64,000 nt of DNA from Streptomyces triticagri (GCF_003429565.1 NZ_QUAK01000016.1:26285-90284); one strand, 5' to 3'. Counted from the first letter of the stretch, positions 7,959-16,774 are shown. Made by a program: numbers and translations. The notes: a model not told the origin generated them from the sequence alone.

Positions 7959-9395
7959 ATGGGACAGGGACATGCAGCCACCATCGAGTACGACGTCGTC
8001 GTCCTGGGCGCCGGGCCCGTGGGGGAGAACGTGGCGGATCGCGCCCGGGCAGCGGGCCTGAGCACCGCGATCGTGGAGAGCGAGCTGATCGGGGGCGAAT
8101 GCTCCTACTGGGCGTGCATGCCCAGCAAGGCGCTGTTGCGCCCGGTGATCGCACGGGCCGACGCACGCAGGGTGCCGGGCCTGCGCCAATCGGTGCAGGG
8201 CCCCCTCGACGCCGCCGCCGTACTCGCCCACCGGGACTACTACACCAACCACTGGAAGGACGACGGCCAGGCCGGCTGGCTGGACTCCATCGGCGTCCGG
8301 GTCCATCGCGGCCACGGCCGCCTCGACGGCCCGAAACGCGTCACCGTGACCAGCCCCGAGCGCGAGCGGCACGTCCTGGTGGCGCGGAAGGCCGTCGCCG
8401 TGTGCACCGGCAGCCGCGCGGTACTGCCGGATCTGCCCGGGCTCGCCGGCGCCCGCGCCTGGACCAGCCGCGAGGCCACCAGCGCGGACCACGTCCCCGA
8501 GCGGCTCGCCGTGGTCGGCGGGGGAGTGGTCGGCACCGAGATGGCCGCCGCCTGGCAGGGGCTCGGATCCCGCGTCACCCTGCTCGCCCGCGGCGACGGA
8601 CTGCTGCCGCGCATGGAACCCTTCGCCGGCGAACTGGTCGCCGAAGGGCTGCGCGAAGCCGGCGCGGACGTCCGCACCGGCACCGATGTGACCTCCGTGG
8701 TCCGGCGCGGCGACACGGTCACCCTGACGCTCGGCGACGGTTCCCTGGTCGAGGCCGACGAGGTGCTGATGGCCACCGGCCGCGCCCCGCGCACGGACGA
8801 CCTCGGCCTGGAGTCCGTCGGCTTCGAGGACGGATCCTGGCTCACCACGGACGACAGCTGCCGGGTGGCCGGCACCGACTGGCTGTACGCGGTCGGGGAC
8901 GTCAACCACCGGGCGCTGCTGACCCACCAGGGCAAGTACCAGGCGCGCATCGCCGGCGCCGCCATCGCCGCACGGGCGGCTGGAGTGCCGCTGCTCGAGA
9001 CGGATCCCTGGGGCGCCCACGCGGCGACCGCCGACCACCGGGCCGTGCCCCAGGTCGTCTTCACCGACCCGGAGGTGGCCGCGGTCGGGCCGACGCTCGC
9101 CGAGGCCGAGGCGGCCGGGCGCCGGGTGCGCGCGGTCGACCACGACATGGGCGCGGTCGCCGGCGCGGGGCTCTACGCGCACGGCTACCGCGGGCAGGCC
9201 AGGATGCTGGTCGACCTCGACACGGAGACGGTCATCGGCGCCACCTTCGTCGGCCCCGGCGCCGGTGAACTCCTGCACGCGGCCACCGTCGCCGTCACCG
9301 CCGAGGTCCCGGTGGAGCGCCTCTGGCACGCGGTCCCCGCGTACCCGACGATCAGCGAGATCTGGCTCCGCCTCCTGGAGACGTACCGCGGCTGA
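7959..9395 (+). CDS. FAD/NAD(P)-dependent pyridine nucleotide-disulfide oxidoreductase, MerA/Lpd-like
   Basis: A 478-residue class I disulfide reductase: FAD Rossmann motif VLGAGPVGEN (16-25), redox pair Cys48/Cys53 in GGECSYWACMPSK, NAD(P) motif VVGGGVVGTEMA, second FAD motif LYAVGDVNHRALLTH and a C-terminal dimerisation domain. Lpd and glutathione reductase carry a catalytic His in an HPT-x-x-E motif; here the aligned stretch is Y462-PTIS-E467, so the His is replaced by Tyr, as in mercuric reductase. The C-terminal vicinal cysteines of MerA are absent. Start chosen at the ATG before GQGHAATIEYD; upstream in-frame codons lack family similarity. Substrate unknown. Confidence 0.88.
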   Translation: MGQGHAATIEYDVVVLGAGPVGENVADRARAAGLSTAIVESELIGGECSYWACMPSKALLRPVIARADARRVPGLRQSVQGPLDAAAVLAHRDYYTNHWKDDGQAGWLDSIGVRVHRGHGRLDGPKRVTVTSPERERHVLVARKAVAVCTGSRAVLPDLPGLAGARAWTSREATSADHVPERLAVVGGGVVGTEMAAAWQGLGSRVTLLARGDGLLPRMEPFAGELVAEGLREAGADVRTGTDVTSVVRRGDTVTLTLGDGSLVEADEVLMATGRAPRTDDLGLESVGFEDGSWLTTDDSCRVAGTDWLYAVGDVNHRALLTHQGKYQARIAGAAIAARAAGVPLLETDPWGAHAATADHRAVPQVVFTDPEVAAVGPTLAEAEAAGRRVRAVDHDMGAVAGAGLYAHGYRGQARMLVDLDTETVIGATFVGPGAGELLHAATVAVTAEVPVERLWHAVPAYPTISEIWLRLLETYRG

Positions 9396-9408
9396 CCCGC
9401 GGATTCGA

Positions 9409-9450
9409 GGGCCGGCTCGGGACGCTCCCATTGACGCCCCGAGCCGGCCC
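9409..9450 (+). terminator. strong hairpin after the flavin reductase gene
   Basis: Perfect 13-bp inverted repeat, GGGCCGGCTCGGG (9409-9421) and CCCGAGCCGGCCC (9438-9450), loop of 16 nt, starting 14 bp after the stop codon. Confidence 0.82.
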
Positions 9451-9460
9451 GTCCTAGCCT
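9431..9460 (+). promoter_or_regulatory. possible sigma-70-type promoter for gudD
   Basis: TTGACG (9431-9436) and TAGCCT (9455-9460) are separated by 18 nt and sit about 60 bp before gudD. The -35 falls inside the loop of the preceding terminator hairpin, so this assignment is tentative. Confidence 0.35.
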
Positions 9461-9470
9461 CGAGCCGTCT

Positions 9471-9497
9471 TCATACGCAACTGGCGTCCACGTATGA
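9471..9497 (+). promoter_or_regulatory. inverted repeat upstream of gudD, probable operator
   Basis: TCATACG (9471-9477) and CGTATGA (9491-9497) are perfect 7-bp inverted arms with a 13-nt spacer, ending 21 bp before the gudD ATG. Position just after the predicted transcription start suits repressor binding by a sugar-acid regulator encoded elsewhere. Confidence 0.5.
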
Positions 9498-9518
9498 GAA
9501 TTTGAGGCTGAGGATCCG

Positions 9519-10853
9519 ATGGGTACCGCACAACCGACCGTCGTCTCGTACGCGGTGTTCCCCGTCGCCGGCCGGGACAGCATGGAGCTCAATCTCTCCG
9601 GAGCCCACGGCCCCTTCTTCACTCGGAACGTCCTCGTCCTGACGGACTCCGAGGGCCGCACCGGACTCGGCGAGGTGCCGGGCGGCGAGGCCATCACCCG
9701 CACCCTCACCGACACCGAACCACTGGTCCTGGGTGCGGAGTTGGGGCGGTACAAGGCCGTCCTGCGGGCGATCGGGGACCGCTTCGGCGACCGCGACCGA
9801 TCCGGGCGCGGCAGCCAGACCTTCGATCTGCGGACCACCGTGCACGCCGTCACGGCGGTCGAGTCCGCCCTGCTCGACCTCCTCGGCCAACACCTCGGCG
9901 TACCCGTCGCGGCGCTGCTCGGCGACGGCCAACAGCGGGAATCCGTACGGATGTTGGGCTATCTCTTCTATGTGGGCGACCCGGACCGCACCGATCTCGA
10001 CTACGTACGTGAACCTGACGCCGCGACCGACTGGTACCGCATCCGGCACGAGGAGGCCCTCACCCCCGAAGCCGTCGTACGCCAGGCCGAGGCCGCCCAA
10101 GCCCTGTACGGATTCCGGGACTTCAAGCTCAAGGGCGGCGTACTGGCGGGCACCGAGGAGGTCGCCGCGGTGCGCGCCCTGAAGCGGCGCTTCCCCGAGG
10201 CCAGGATCACCCTCGACCCCAACGGCTCCTGGTCACTGTGCGAGGCGGTGGACCTCTGCGGCCCTCTCCTCGACACCCTCGCCTATGCCGAGGACCCCTG
10301 CGGGGCCGAGGACGGATACTCCGGGCGCGAGATCCTCGCCGAGTTCCGGCGCGCCACGGGCCTGCCCACCGCGACCAACATGATCGCCACCGACTGGCGC
10401 CAGTTGACCCACGCCCTGGCCCTGCAATCCGTCTCCATCCCGCTGGCCGACCCGCACTTCTGGACCATGCAGGGATCGGTACGAGTGGCCCAGCTCTGCC
10501 ACGAGACCGGCCTCACCTGGGGCTGCCACTCCAACAACCACTTCGACATCTCACTCGCCATGATCACGCACTGCGGCGCCGCGGCCCCCGGCGACTACAA
10601 CGCCCTCGACACCCACTGGATCTGGCAGGAGGGCCTGGAGCGCCTCACGTTCACCCCGCCCCGTATCACCGGCGGTGAGGTCGCCGTGCCGTCGGCGCCG
10701 GGCCTCGGTGTCCGGCTCGACCCGGACCGCCTGCACGCGGCGCACGAGCTCTACCGGGAGAAGGCACTCGGCGCGCGCGACGACGCGACCGCGATGCAGT
10801 ACCTCATCCCCGACTGGCAGTTCGACCCGAAGCGACCCTGCCTGGTGAGGTAG
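9519..10853 (+). CDS. gudD: D-glucarate dehydratase
   Basis: Enolase-superfamily enzyme converting D-glucarate to 5-dehydro-4-deoxy-glucarate. The 444-residue length matches E. coli GudD. Visible are the KxK base motif FKLKGG (Lys203/Lys205), metal ligands in LDPNGSW (Asp233), AYAEDP (Glu258) and [10 protein letters not shown] (Asn287), and the second base region [11 protein letters not shown] (His341). Start: ATG 9519, [11 protein letters not shown]. No other glucarate gene (aldolase, transporter) is adjacent, so the rest of the pathway must be elsewhere. Confidence 0.93.
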   Translation: MGTAQPTVVSYAVFPVAGRDSMELNLSGAHGPFFTRNVLVLTDSEGRTGLGEVPGGEAITRTLTDTEPLVLGAELGRYKAVLRAIGDRFGDRDRSGRGSQTFDLRTTVHAVTAVESALLDLLGQHLGVPVAALLGDGQQRESVRMLGYLFYVGDPDRTDLDYVREPDAATDWYRIRHEEALTPEAVVRQAEAAQALYGFRDFKLKGGVLAGTEEVAAVRALKRRFPEARITLDPNGSWSLCEAVDLCGPLLDTLAYAEDPCGAEDGYSGREILAEFRRATGLPTATNMIATDWRQLTHALALQSVSIPLADPHFWTMQGSVRVAQLCHETGLTWGCHSNNHFDISLAMITHCGAAAPGDYNALDTHWIWQEGLERLTFTPPRITGGEVAVPSAPGLGVRLDPDRLHAAHELYREKALGARDDATAMQYLIPDWQFDPKRPCLVR

Positions 10854-10864
10854 GCGCGAGGACG

Positions 10865-11764
10865 CTATCGCCGGGCGACGGGGTGCGGAGCCGGTGCCTC
10901 GATCGGTGCCTCGGTGCGGGGGCCTGTGTCCCGCCGCCCGGTGAGCAGCAGTACGGCGATCAGGACGAGCTGGCAGCCCGTGATCAGGGCCTGGGTCGCG
11001 GGAGTCGTCACGTGCAGCAGGACCATCGTCGTGTTGACGGCGAAGTGCACGGCGATCGCGGCGAGTACGCCGGCCCGCTCGTAGGCGCAGGTGACGAGCA
11101 TGGCCATGGGGATGTTCCCGACGGCGAAGAGCACACCGCTCGGGGTCGCGAGGCCCAGGTCGTGCTGGACCGTGCCGTCGATGAAGAACAGCGGCATGTG
11201 CCACACCGCCCAGCTCACACCGAGCACCAGAGCGATCTGGAAGCGTCCCATGGTCGCCCGCATCCTCGGGTAGGCCGTACCGCGCCAGCCCGGCTCCTCG
11301 GAGAGCGGCCCGGACACGAGCATGCTGACCAGGAAGGCCGCGGGGCCACCCATGTCCGCCATCACGTCCTGCGCGTCCGACCAGCTCAGCGTGGTGTCGC
11401 CGGCGGCCTGCCCGATCGCCGCCGCGGCCAGTACGGCGCCTGCGGCCGCCACCATCAGCAGCGGCGCCAGGACCAGGGCTGCCGGGCGGAACCGGACCGC
11501 GTGCTCGGGGACCGGCTCACCCCGCCGCCCGCGCCGCACCCGGATCACCAGCGCGCCGATCAGCGGGCCGAACGCGCCGAGCAGGAAAGGGACATACGTC
11601 GGAGTGCCGGCGGACGCCGATCCGCCGAGTGCGATCGCCGCACCCCAGCAGGCCCAGCTCGTGCCGAAGGCGATGGCCATGAAGAGGATCAGGTCCGCGC
11701 GGCGGGTGGCAGGGCGTGCGGGGTTCGAGAGTGCCGAGGGCGTGGTGTGCTGTGAGGTGAGCAT
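10865..11764 (-). CDS. CPBP family intramembrane glutamic endopeptidase
   Basis: A 299-residue polytopic membrane protein with about seven or eight hydrophobic helices. It carries the three CPBP/Abi motifs: LSEEPGWRG (E-E-x3-R), WAVWHMPLF (conserved His) and HFAVN (His/Asn). Known members include eukaryotic CAAX proteases and bacterial self-immunity proteins; the bacterial substrate is usually unknown. The ATG at 11764 is preferred because the longer reading would run into the upstream hydrolase gene. It lies 65 bp downstream of that hydrolase on the same strand, probably one operon facing the regulator at 12887. Confidence 0.85.
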   Translation of the reverse strand: MLTSQHTTPSALSNPARPATRRADLILFMAIAFGTSWACWGAAIALGGSASAGTPTYVPFLLGAFGPLIGALVIRVRRGRRGEPVPEHAVRFRPAALVLAPLLMVAAAGAVLAAAAIGQAAGDTTLSWSDAQDVMADMGGPAAFLVSMLVSGPLSEEPGWRGTAYPRMRATMGRFQIALVLGVSWAVWHMPLFFIDGTVQHDLGLATPSGVLFAVGNIPMAMLVTCAYERAGVLAAIAVHFAVNTTMVLLHVTTPATQALITGCQLVLIAVLLLTGRRDTGPRTEAPIEAPAPHPVARR

Positions 11765-11829
11765 GCCAAACCGTTCCGTGTCGTCGGTCCGTTGTGAGAC
11801 GTACCGCAGGGTGAAGGTGTCTCGGAGGT

Positions 11830-12765
11830 TCAGGAGGACGGGAGTTGCTCTTCGTGGCCCGCGTACGGGTTCGGCGCCGCGTCCAGGTGTCGGCCGAGCC
11901 ACTCGGCGACCAGATCCAGCAGTTCGGCGTCGACGGGTTCACGCAGCAGGCGGCGATACGAGCTCAGGCGGTGACGCCCCGGGTCGCGCCGCAGTACGTG
12001 CGTGAGGTCCGCGATGCGGTGCGTCTGCGCCCCGCCGGGGACCAGTCGGGCGATGCGGTCCAGGTCGGACGGGTCGACCTGGAGGTCCTTGGCGCCGGTG
12101 ACGGCGAGGACGGGTGCCTCGACGGCCGCCAGGTCGTCCCGGCTGTCGTGTGCGAGGAGTTCGCGCAGCCAGCGGGCGTTGACCTTGGCTCCGGCCACCC
12201 GCGCCACGCCCGTACGGGTGCGCTTCACCCGGGCGAGCGCCCGGCCGCCCAGCGCTCCCAGTGGTCGTCGCAGCAGTCGGACCGGGCCGGGCGCGCTCGC
12301 CACGATCGAGCGGCCCTGCCAACGGAACGCCTCCTCGCCCGAGTTGGCGAACCCGGCCAGCAGCACCACGGCCCGTAAGTCCATCCGGGCGCCCAGCGTC
12401 GCGGCGTGCAGTGCGCCCTCGCTGTGGCCGATCGCGGCGACGGCGTCCGGCCGGATGCCGGTTCGTGCGGTCAGGGCACGTATGGCCGCGGCGGCGTCCC
12501 GGAGGTTGTCGGTGAAGCCCGCCGACCGCCAGTCGCCAGGGGTGGCGCCGGTGCCGCGTCGGTCGTAGCGCAGGGTGGCGATGCCCCGGGCGGCGAGAGC
12601 CTCGGCCACCGGCGGACCCAGGTTCACGGGGAGGCCCCGCGTGCTGCCCTCGCGGTCCAGTGGGCCGGAGCCGTGGAGCAGCAGAGCGGCCGGGTGCGGT
12701 CCCGGGCCGGGCGGCAGGGTCAGCGTGCCGGCCAGTGACGTCCCGTCGTCCGCGGTGACCGCCAT
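11830..12765 (-). CDS. alpha/beta hydrolase (peptidase S9/dienelactone-type)
   Basis: About 311 residues from the ATG before AVTADDG. LLLHGSGPLDREG forms the oxyanion region, IGHSEGALHA holds the nucleophilic Ser in GxSxG, VTGAKDLQVD supplies the acid and LTHVLRRDPG the likely His. A TTG four codons upstream (LPDIDM) could be the true start. No signal peptide. Substrate unknown; the 'YDRRGTG' and 'HSEGA' patterns are common in cytosolic S9-like esterases. First gene of a two-gene unit with the CPBP protease, divergent from an ArsR-like regulator. Confidence 0.8.
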   Translation of the reverse strand: MAVTADDGTSLAGTLTLPPGPGPHPAALLLHGSGPLDREGSTRGLPVNLGPPVAEALAARGIATLRYDRRGTGATPGDWRSAGFTDNLRDAAAAIRALTARTGIRPDAVAAIGHSEGALHAATLGARMDLRAVVLLAGFANSGEEAFRWQGRSIVASAPGPVRLLRRPLGALGGRALARVKRTRTGVARVAGAKVNARWLRELLAHDSRDDLAAVEAPVLAVTGAKDLQVDPSDLDRIARLVPGGAQTHRIADLTHVLRRDPGRHRLSSYRRLLREPVDAELLDLVAEWLGRHLDAAPNPYAGHEEQLPSS

Positions 12766-12844
12766 GTCGATGTCGGGCAAGGTCCAGCCTCTCGTCGCGT
12801 ACGAGCCCCGTGCCTGCGCCGAGTGCTCGCCCCGGTTGCGCACA

Positions 12845-12860
12845 TTCTCAAGTTCGAGAA
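12845..12860. promoter_or_regulatory. inverted repeat in the hydrolase/HTH divergent region
   Basis: TTCTC (12845-12849) and GAGAA... arms pair as TTCTC-aagttc-GAGAA, ending 27 bp before the HTH gene. The region between the divergent genes is only 121 bp, so this is a reasonable operator for the regulator. Confidence 0.4.
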
Positions 12861-12886
12861 CGTTATCAGATGTGAGATCATGAGGT

Positions 12887-13438
12887 ATGGCGACTGCGAA
12901 TCTCCTTCTCCACCCGGTCCGGATGCGCATCCTCCAGACCCTGGTGGGCTCAGGCGAACTGACCACCGCACAGCTCCGCGAGCGCCTCCCGGACGTCTCG
13001 CCGGCCAGCATGTACCGGCACGTCGCGACGCTCACCAAGGCGGGCATTCTCGAGGTGGTCCAGGAGAGACCCGTACGCGGCACCGTCGAGCGCAGCTACC
13101 GCGTCCGGCAGGACGAGGCCCTCGTCGACGAGGAGGCCCGTGCCGGGATGACGAAGGACGACCACCGGCAGGCCTTCACGGTCTTCACCGGGGCGATGAT
13201 GGCCGACCTCGATCGCTACCTCGCGCGCGACGACGCCGACCCGCCGCGCGAGGGTGTGCTCTATCGGCAGGGGGCGGTGTGGGCCACCCCCGAGGAGTTC
13301 GCCGAACTGGTCCAGGAACTGGAGGAGTTGGTGGCCCGCCGTACGGCTCACGCCCCCGGCGACGGCCGCGTCCGCCACATCATCAGCCTCGCCCTGGTGC
13401 CCGACAAGGAGACCGGGGGCGAACAAACCTCGCCCTGA
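12887..13438 (+). CDS. ArsR-like winged-helix transcriptional regulator
   Basis: A 183-residue regulator with an N-terminal winged helix: HPVRMRILQTLV, helix-turn-helix in LTTAQLRERLPDVSPASMYRHVATLTKAGIL, wing around ERPVRGTVERSYRV. The rest (about 90-183) is helical and rich in acidic residues, similar to stand-alone 'helix-turn-helix domain-containing' Streptomyces proteins; no metal-binding cysteines are present. Divergent from the hydrolase-CPBP unit, with an inverted repeat in between, so those genes are its likely targets. Confidence 0.82.
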   Translation: MATANLLLHPVRMRILQTLVGSGELTTAQLRERLPDVSPASMYRHVATLTKAGILEVVQERPVRGTVERSYRVRQDEALVDEEARAGMTKDDHRQAFTVFTGAMMADLDRYLARDDADPPREGVLYRQGAVWATPEEFAELVQELEELVARRTAHAPGDGRVRHIISLALVPDKETGGEQTSP

Positions 13439-13458
13439 GGGGGCGGTCGGGGTGTCAG

Positions 13459-14415
13459 TCAGCCGCGCGCGGTCGCCAGGAAGGCGCGGTACCAGTCCAA
13501 GGTGGCGTCGAGGGTGTCGCCGATGTCGAAGGGGTCGAGGCCGAAGGCGTTCCGGATCGCGGTGGAGTCCATGATCTGCGGTTCGGTGTGCTGGTACCAG
13601 AGCTCGGCGTACGAACTCACGAAGACCTCGTCGAACGGTCCGAACGGGACGGGATCGGGCTTGACCACCACATCGAGCGTTCGGCCGACCCGCTCCTCGA
13701 TCAGGTGGAAGACCTCCCGCGTACTGCGGGCCGGCGCGGTGGGCAGGTGCCAGACACGACCGTCGCCCTCGGGGTGCTCACCCAGGGTGGCCAGTCCTTC
13801 GGCCACTGCGCGGATGTCGGTGTAGCTGTGCGGCAGGTCGATGTCGCCGAGGCCGTACACCTCGGTGCCGGCCAGGGCTCCCGGGAACACCCCGCCGCCG
13901 AGCGTGGAGTTGAGGACGCCAGGGCCGACGAAGTCCGCCGAGCGGCCCAGCACCACCCGGGTGTGCCCGGCGCGGTGCGCGGCCAGGTACTTCTCGTCCA
14001 GCGCGGCCCGCATCCTTCCCTTGGCGCTCGTCGCGCGCCAGGGCGTGTCCTCGGACATCACGGCGCCGCCGGTCTCGCCGTACGGGTAGAGGGTGTCGAG
14101 TACGACGAGTCGCGCGCCCTCGGCCCGGACCGCGCCGAGCACGGCGTCCTGGATGCCGGGCAGCAGGTCGATCTGGCGGTGATAGGCGACGTTGACGCAG
14201 TGGTAGACCACGGCGGCACCCGCGATGGCCGCCCGCGCGCCCTCGAGCGTGCCCACGTCACCCCGGGCGCGCAGGACGCCGGCGGGTGCCGGGCCTTCCG
14301 CGGTGCGGTCGACCAGGCGGACGGCGTGACCGCGGCGGGCCAACTCGGTGGCCACCGTGGTGCCGGCCGGTCCCGCGCCGAGGACTACGTGCAGGTCATT
14401 GCTGGTGGTGGGCAT
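13459..14415 (-). CDS. NAD-dependent epimerase/dehydratase family (atypical SDR)
   Basis: A 318-residue Rossmann protein starting MPTTSNDLHVVLGAGPAGTTVATEL, an NAD(P)-binding G-x-G-x-x-G. VVYHCVNVAYHRQ and LVVLDTLYPYG match extended/atypical SDRs. The usual YxxxK catalytic motif is not evident: the region reads TPWRATSAKGRMRAALDEKYL. The enzyme may therefore be a quinone-oxidoreductase-like or reductase-type atypical SDR. Divergent from a TetR gene, with a palindrome close to its own promoter, suggesting TetR control. Confidence 0.78.
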   Translation of the reverse strand: MPTTSNDLHVVLGAGPAGTTVATELARRGHAVRLVDRTAEGPAPAGVLRARGDVGTLEGARAAIAGAAVVYHCVNVAYHRQIDLLPGIQDAVLGAVRAEGARLVVLDTLYPYGETGGAVMSEDTPWRATSAKGRMRAALDEKYLAAHRAGHTRVVLGRSADFVGPGVLNSTLGGGVFPGALAGTEVYGLGDIDLPHSYTDIRAVAEGLATLGEHPEGDGRVWHLPTAPARSTREVFHLIEERVGRTLDVVVKPDPVPFGPFDEVFVSSYAELWYQHTEPQIMDSTAIRNAFGLDPFDIGDTLDATLDWYRAFLATARG

Positions 14416-14517
14416 GACGGGATTCCCCTTCTGACGTCCTGCTGTCGGTCGTGCATCTGTCGTGCGTCTGTCGTTCCGGAGCGCCCTCCGCGGCGTTCGG
14501 CGACACTTCAGTTATAC

Positions 14518-14528
14518 CTCGTAACGAG
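14518..14528. promoter_or_regulatory. palindrome in SDR/TetR divergent region
   Basis: CTCGT-A-ACGAG, an 11-bp inverted repeat flanked by AT-rich TTATAC and GATATG. It lies about 100 bp upstream of the SDR start, where a TetR operator would overlap a promoter. Confidence 0.5.
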
Positions 14529-14694
14529 TGCGATATGTCAACGCGCACACTGGCTCGGAGGCGCCTCGAACCCGGCTTCGAGGCCGCTCGCCGGTTCGCG
14601 GGCGGGCCGGTTCTCCCAGCTCACGCGCTTCGCACGCTCACGATGGCGATAGGGTGAAACTCGCTGGAACCGGCTACCGAGGAGGCGTATACAG

Positions 14695-15402
14695 ATGTCC
14701 GGCCAGGCGCGCAGTCCCCGCGAGCGCTACCGCGAGCAGACGCGGGCGGAGATCAAGGAAGCCGCCGTGCGGCAGCTCGCACAGGGCGGTGTGGAAGGCG
14801 TGGCTCTGCTGCGTATCGCCAAGGGCATCGGCATGTCGGGCCCGGCCCTCTACCGCTATTTCGCCAGCCGCGACGACCTGCTCGCCGAGATGGTCGTCGA
14901 CGCGTACGAAGGGCTGGCCGCGGACATCCGGGAGGTCGACCTGACCGGGGGCGGGCGCACGGCTCTGGGTGCCCTGGCGGGTGCCTTTCGCGGGTGGGCG
15001 GTGCGGGAGCCGCACCTGTATCTCCTCATTCAGGGCACGCCGGTCCCGGGCTTCCGGGCGCCGGCCGAAAGCGTGCTGCGGGCGCGGGCGGTCTTGGGGC
15101 CGTTCCTGAAGGTCTTTGCCGAGGGGCGGCCGTTGCGATCCATGGATCCGCTCGTGGCGGAGTTCGCGCAGTGGCTCCGGGACGATGCCGATGTGGCGGC
15201 CTGGGTCGGGCAGTGGACCGGGCTTTCGGCCGAGGATGCGGCCGCTCCCGTCGCCCTCACCGGCGCCGTTCTCGCCTGGCCCCAGATGCACGGCAGCGTC
15301 AGCCTGGAGGTCGCCGGCCACTTCTCCGGGATGGGGCATCGGCCGGCAACCCTGCTCGACACCCAGGTCACGCTGCTTGCCGACGCCTTCCAACTCGCCT
15401 GA
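14695..15402 (+). CDS. TetR/AcrR family regulator with TetR_C_33/WHG-type C-terminal domain
   Basis: A 235-residue repressor. N-terminal HTH: REQTRAEIKEAAVRQLAQGGVEGVALLRIAKGIGMSGPALYRYFASRDDLL. The ligand-binding domain contains FRGWAVREPHLYLLIQGTPVPGF and a C-terminal MHGSVSLEVAGHFSGMG segment, which is typical of the WHG-type subclass. A strong RBS (GAGGAGG) precedes the ATG. It is divergent from the SDR at 13459-14415, its most likely target. Confidence 0.88.
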   Translation: MSGQARSPRERYREQTRAEIKEAAVRQLAQGGVEGVALLRIAKGIGMSGPALYRYFASRDDLLAEMVVDAYEGLAADIREVDLTGGGRTALGALAGAFRGWAVREPHLYLLIQGTPVPGFRAPAESVLRARAVLGPFLKVFAEGRPLRSMDPLVAEFAQWLRDDADVAAWVGQWTGLSAEDAAAPVALTGAVLAWPQMHGSVSLEVAGHFSGMGHRPATLLDTQVTLLADAFQLA

Positions 15403-15415
15403 CCTCGGGCGCGAT

Positions 15416-15829
15416 TCAGCTCTGGTGCCCCGAGCCGCCTTCCCCGTCCTGGCCGGCGGCCTGCCGATTGTTGAGCGTGATTTCGGCCATGTGCGCCTCG
15501 GCCCATTCGCGCAGCGCCGAGAGCGGAACCTCCAGGGACCGGCCCAGCTCCGTGAGCCGATAGTGCACACCGGGCGGCACCGTGGGCTCCACCCGCCGGG
15601 CCACCAGTCCGTCCCGGACCAGGCTCTGCAGGGTCACGGACAGCATCTTCTGCGAGATCCCCGGCATGCGGCGCCGCAGCTCGGCGAAGCGGACCTCGTC
15701 CTCGGCGGCCGCAGCCAGCACCTTCACGGCCATCGAGGTCCACTTCGTGCCGATGCGGTCGAGGAGATGGCGCGTCGGGCACTCCGGGGAGAACAGATCG
15801 CCCCGTCGCGGGCCGTGCGGGGTGGTCAC
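15416..15829 (-). CDS. HxlR family winged-helix regulator
   Basis: A 137-residue HxlR/MarR-like regulator: CPTRHLLDRIGTKWTSMAVKVL is the HxlR N-terminal signature with the conserved Cys (Cys17), followed by VRFAELRRRMPGISQKMLSVTLQSLVRDGLVARRVEPTVPPGVHYRLTELG, the recognition helix and wing. HxlR proteins sense quinones, aldehydes or disulfide stress through that cysteine. Divergent from the alpha/beta hydrolase at 15935, 105 bp apart; that gene is the probable target. Confidence 0.9.
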   Translation of the reverse strand: MTTPHGPRRGDLFSPECPTRHLLDRIGTKWTSMAVKVLAAAAEDEVRFAELRRRMPGISQKMLSVTLQSLVRDGLVARRVEPTVPPGVHYRLTELGRSLEVPLSALREWAEAHMAEITLNNRQAAGQDGEGGSGHQS

Positions 15830-15934
15830 CCGGAGCTCACCTCGTATCGGGAAAGTGCCGCCTTACCGGTCCCACGGTAGTTGCCTACGGTGAGGTTGTC
15901 ACCATTCGTAACCACCGATGCCCGGGAGCGTCCC

Positions 15935-16774
15935 GTGTCCCTGCTGCGAGCTGTCGCCGTCAACGGCACCGAACTGAACGTCGCCGTCACAGGATCCGGC
16001 CCACCCGTCCTGCTGCTGCACGGCTTCCCGCACACCTGGAAGCTGTGGACCGACATCATGGCCGGCCTGTCCGGTCAACACCGGCTGATCGCACCGGACT
16101 TGCGTGGATTCGGAGCCAGCGGCCGGCCCGTCGGCGGATACGACGCGGGGACACTGGCCGACGACATCGAGGCCCTGCTCACCGCGCTCGATGTGCCGAC
16201 CGCCGCGGTCGTGGGCATCGACGCCGGAGCCGCACCCGCCTTCCTGTTCGCGCTGCGCAGGCCGGAGCGCGTGCGCGGACTCGTCGTCATGGAGGCCGTG
16301 CTCGGCGGGCTGCCCGGCGCCGAGGACTTCGCCGCCAGTCCTCCCTGGTGGTTCGGCTTCCACTCCGTCCCCGGCCTCGCCGAGACCGTGCTGCAGGGGC
16401 AGGAGGAGCACTACATCGACTGGTTTCTCGGCGCCGGCACCCTCGGGCAGGGCGTACGTCCCTCGCTGCGCGACGCTTTCGTGGCGGCCTACACCGGGCG
16501 TGCGGCGCTGAGGAGCGCCTTCTCGTACTACCGCGCCCTCCCCGAGAGCGCGGAACAGATCGCCCGGGCCGTCGCGGCGGCACGACTGGTCGTCCCCACC
16601 TTGGCGGTGGGGGCGCACCCGGTCGAGAGGGCCCTCGAGCGCCAACTCGCCCCGATCGCCGACGACCTCACCGGCCACGTCATCGAGGACTGCGGCCACA
16701 TCATCCCGCTGCACCGGCCGCGCGAGCTCCTCGCCCTGCTCGCGCCCTTTCTGCGCGACCTGCCCACGGACTGA
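15935..16774 (+). CDS. alpha/beta hydrolase, epoxide hydrolase/haloalkane dehalogenase type
   Basis: A 279-residue hydrolase with HGFPHTWKLW (HGxP oxyanion motif), DLRGFGAS and nucleophile elbow VVGIDAGA, where Asp replaces Ser. An Asp nucleophile is typical of epoxide hydrolases and dehalogenases. Catalytic His is in DCGHIIPLHRP. The GTG at 15935 (preceded by GGGAG) is preferred to upstream TTG readings because similarity starts at LLRAVAVNGTEL. Divergent from an HxlR gene; regulation by HxlR is inferred from position. Confidence 0.85.
   Translation: MSLLRAVAVNGTELNVAVTGSGPPVLLLHGFPHTWKLWTDIMAGLSGQHRLIAPDLRGFGASGRPVGGYDAGTLADDIEALLTALDVPTAAVVGIDAGAAPAFLFALRRPERVRGLVVMEAVLGGLPGAEDFAASPPWWFGFHSVPGLAETVLQGQEEHYIDWFLGAGTLGQGVRPSLRDAFVAAYTGRAALRSAFSYYRALPESAEQIARAVAAARLVVPTLAVGAHPVERALERQLAPIADDLTGHVIEDCGHIIPLHRPRELLALLAPFLRDLPTD

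Noticed and set aside
7415..9395. Thioredoxin/thioredoxin reductase pair
   Set aside because: The reductase is a class I (Lpd/MerA-like) protein, not the low-Mr TrxB type, so the divergent neighbours need not be partners.
14695..14944. Extra small frame overlapping the TetR gene
   Set aside because: Alternative frame of the HTH region with no RBS.
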